NCBI RefSeq assembly: GCF_000743705.1 | Contig: NZ_JQEZ01000002.1 | Location: forward strand, 289,250 to 353,249 | Reading direction: 5' to 3' | Length of the DNA stretch: 64,000 nt | DNA from: Ruegeria halocynthiae | GTDB taxonomy: Bacteria; Pseudomonadota; Alphaproteobacteria; Rhodobacterales; Rhodobacteraceae | In this document: positions 62,829 to 64,000 of the stretch, piece by piece | Layout of the letters: the number at the start of each line of letters is the position of its first letter | Position numbering within the stretch: the first letter of the stretch is position 1 | Position numbers and translations under genes: made by a program | The notes under the pieces: generated by a model | What the model was told of the DNA's origin: nothing | The model's database searches: none | What the model saw: only the letters and a program-made list of their open reading frames with translations

Positions 62829-63461
62829 ATGAGCCTGTCCCCTGAACTTTTGCTGCACGGGTATTCCATCGGTATTTTTCCGATGGCGGAACACCGGGAT
62901 GACCCAGAGTTGTTCTGGGTCGACCCCAAGTTTCGTGGGGTGTTTCCGCTGGATGGGTTTCACATCTCGCGCAGCCTTGGCCGCCGAATCCGAAGTTGCG
63001 GGTATTCCATCACCATCAACCAGACCTTCGACAAAGTGGTGGATGGCTGTGCCGACCGGTCCGACACCTGGATCAATGCCAAACTGCGGGATCTATACCA
63101 AGTATTGAACGTTTCCGGCCACGCCCACTCGGTAGAGGTGTGGGACGGGGACGAATTGGTCGGCGGGGTCTATGGCGTGACTTTGGGGGCTGCTTTCTTT
63201 GGTGAAAGCATGTTTTCCCGCCGCACGGACACGTCAAAGATCGCATTGGCCTATCTTGTGGATCGCCTGCGTCAGACCGGGTTCCGACTGTTTGATACGC
63301 AATTCCTGACGCCCCATCTTGCCTCGCTTGGCGCGATAGAAATTCCACGTGGGCAGTATCGGCAGGCGCTGGCAGAAGCGATCAACGCAAGTGCGGATTT
63401 CACCGCACCAATTTCTCAATCACCGGAAGGTGTAATACAGCGGATCACCCAGACGTCATAA
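62829..63461 (+). CDS. aat: Leucyl/phenylalanyl-tRNA-protein transferase
   Basis: Aat attaches Leu or Phe from tRNA to N-terminal Arg or Lys, creating N-degrons for ClpS-ClpAP. The 210-residue protein has GYSIGIFPMAEHRDDPELFWVDPKFRGVFPLDGFHISRSLGRRIR and VGGVYGVTLGAAFFGESMFSR, both standard. It overlaps the convergent DUF2155 gene by 46 bp. Confidence 0.95.
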   Translation: MSLSPELLLHGYSIGIFPMAEHRDDPELFWVDPKFRGVFPLDGFHISRSLGRRIRSCGYSITINQTFDKVVDGCADRSDTWINAKLRDLYQVLNVSGHAHSVEVWDGDELVGGVYGVTLGAAFFGESMFSRRTDTSKIALAYLVDRLRQTGFRLFDTQFLTPHLASLGAIEIPRGQYRQALAEAINASADFTAPISQSPEGVIQRITQTS

Positions 63462-63784
63462 CGCGCATGATCCAGCGCATTCAAGGCCGGAGATGTGGCA
63501 ATCATCCAGCCATCAAACAGTTGATCCTGCTTGCCTTTTTCCCAAATCGTCAAATAGGCAAACGCATCCCCTGTCGGGTTGTCTGCCGGATAGCGGCAAT
63601 CCCCCAATGCAACGTCCAGCCCAAAGATCGCCGTTGTCTGACCGTTTTGCAATTCGACATCAACGGCCTGACCGCTAACCTTGTCCAATCCACGCAGCAT
63701 CGCGCCCGGGCCTGACTGTACCTTTTGCTGCGCCACGGCACCCGTGGCAGTCAGCAACACCGCCAAAAGGGCAAGATACTTCAT
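63416..63784 (-). CDS. DUF2155 family secreted protein
   Basis: A 122-residue protein with a signal peptide (about 1-18, MKYLALLAVLLTATGAVAQ) and the DUF2155 pattern GAMLRGLDKVSGQAVDVELQNGQTTAIFGLDVALGDCRYP, then FDGWMIATSPALNALDHARYDVWVIRC with a second Cys, probably forming a disulfide. It overlaps mlaD by 4 bp and thus belongs to the Mla outer-membrane lipid operon. A periplasmic role in envelope homeostasis is likely; the family function is not defined. Confidence 0.88.
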   Translation of the reverse strand: MKYLALLAVLLTATGAVAQQKVQSGPGAMLRGLDKVSGQAVDVELQNGQTTAIFGLDVALGDCRYPADNPTGDAFAYLTIWEKGKQDQLFDGWMIATSPALNALDHARYDVWVIRCITPSGD

Positions 63785-64000
63785 TCGCCACCGTCCCCGG
63801 CCACGAATTTGACCAGCAGAGAGATCAGGCTGACCGCGCCCTGTGTGTCTTCGACCTGATCGCCCGCTTCAAAGTAAAATGGCGACCCGCCCGGCATCAC
63901 TTCGACAAAATTTCCACCCAGCAATCCCTCGGAGGAAATCACAATCGCGCTGTCGTCGGGTACCAAAATGCCATCTACGATCGTAAACGTGGTGTCCGCA
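63781..64000 (-). CDS. mlaD: Outer-membrane lipid asymmetry protein MlaD, C-terminal part (partial)
   Basis: The frame runs off the right edge; the visible end matches MlaD/MCE: TTFTIVDGILVPDDSAIVIS, SEGLLGGNFVEVMPGGS and FYFEAGDQVEDTQGAVSLISLL, resembling the E. coli end GLLGGKYVALEPGG...DTQSAM. MlaD is the periplasmic hexameric ring of the MlaFEDB phospholipid transporter. The 4-bp overlap with DUF2155 suggests one operon. Confidence 0.9.
   Translation of the reverse strand, partial: ADTTFTIVDGILVPDDSAIVISSEGLLGGNFVEVMPGGSPFYFEAGDQVEDTQGAVSLISLLVKFVAGDGGE

Overview
The window looks like chromosomal DNA of a marine alphaproteobacterium of the Rhodobacterales (Roseobacter group). Supporting signs are the high GC content, the NADH-dehydrogenase-like/SelD fusion beside a 2-selenouridine synthase, a Hint-domain protein, a short-chain acyl-CoA regulator (ScfR family), a GapR/DUF2312 protein, the malic enzyme-PTA fusion, and a type I secretion locus with unusual low-complexity partners. 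I see no phage genes, insertion sequences or CRISPR array. Species cannot be named from sequence alone.

Layout. 1-4.0 kb: selenium metabolism (selD fusion, mnmH) and an SRAP-family DNA-lesion protein. 4.2-10.3 kb: a periplasmic 5'-nucleotidase, a tight operon of DUF952, DUF1330, pyrD and an ArsC-like protein, and a minus-strand operon of two hotdog thioesterases and a MATE exporter. 10.4-18.3 kb: two MerR regulators and a fatty-acid beta-oxidation cluster (acyl-CoA dehydrogenase, small protein, GST, thiolase, cupin, FadB-type protein). 18.4-22.1 kb: Hint protein, sulfotransferase, DMT transporter and a membrane-anchored protein that looks like a dead M48 peptidase. 22.1-26.6 kb: pyrimidine/purine nucleoside salvage operon cdd-deoA-deoB-add-upp. 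26.7-34.6 kb: VOC-bicupin fusion, membrane protein, maeB, prpE and an amidase. 34.8-39.0 kb: nadK, glyA, an alpha/beta hydrolase, small membrane proteins and a rhodanese.

39.1-49.0 kb is the most unusual part: a minus-strand type I secretion set (HlyD-type adaptor, ABC exporter with a long polar N-terminal extension), two unrelated candidate substrates (an acidic protein with about four diverged modules and a 775-residue Gly/Ala/Asp/Asn/Ser-rich protein), and a divergent LuxR-type regulator overlapping a gene of unknown function. tRNA-Leu(TAA) and tRNA-Thr(TGT) follow.

49.6-64 kb: small unknown proteins, GapR, a sulfur module (MBL-fold hydrolase, two YeeE/YedE half-transporters, a DSP-like phosphatase), an isolated FliM, a three-gene operon of response regulator, small membrane protein and symporter-histidine kinase fusion, an ScfR regulator, a PAS-LuxR regulator, accB-accC, aat, a DUF2155 protein and the C-terminal end of mlaD.

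Two regulatory themes link genes. Repeated TTACGT motifs precede the MerR gene that heads the beta-oxidation cluster. A dense cluster of TTTGC/GCAAA elements precedes prpE and resembles ScfR-type operators, while an ScfR regulator is encoded at 58.7-60.0 kb. All functional calls come from reading the sequence by eye; no database search was run.
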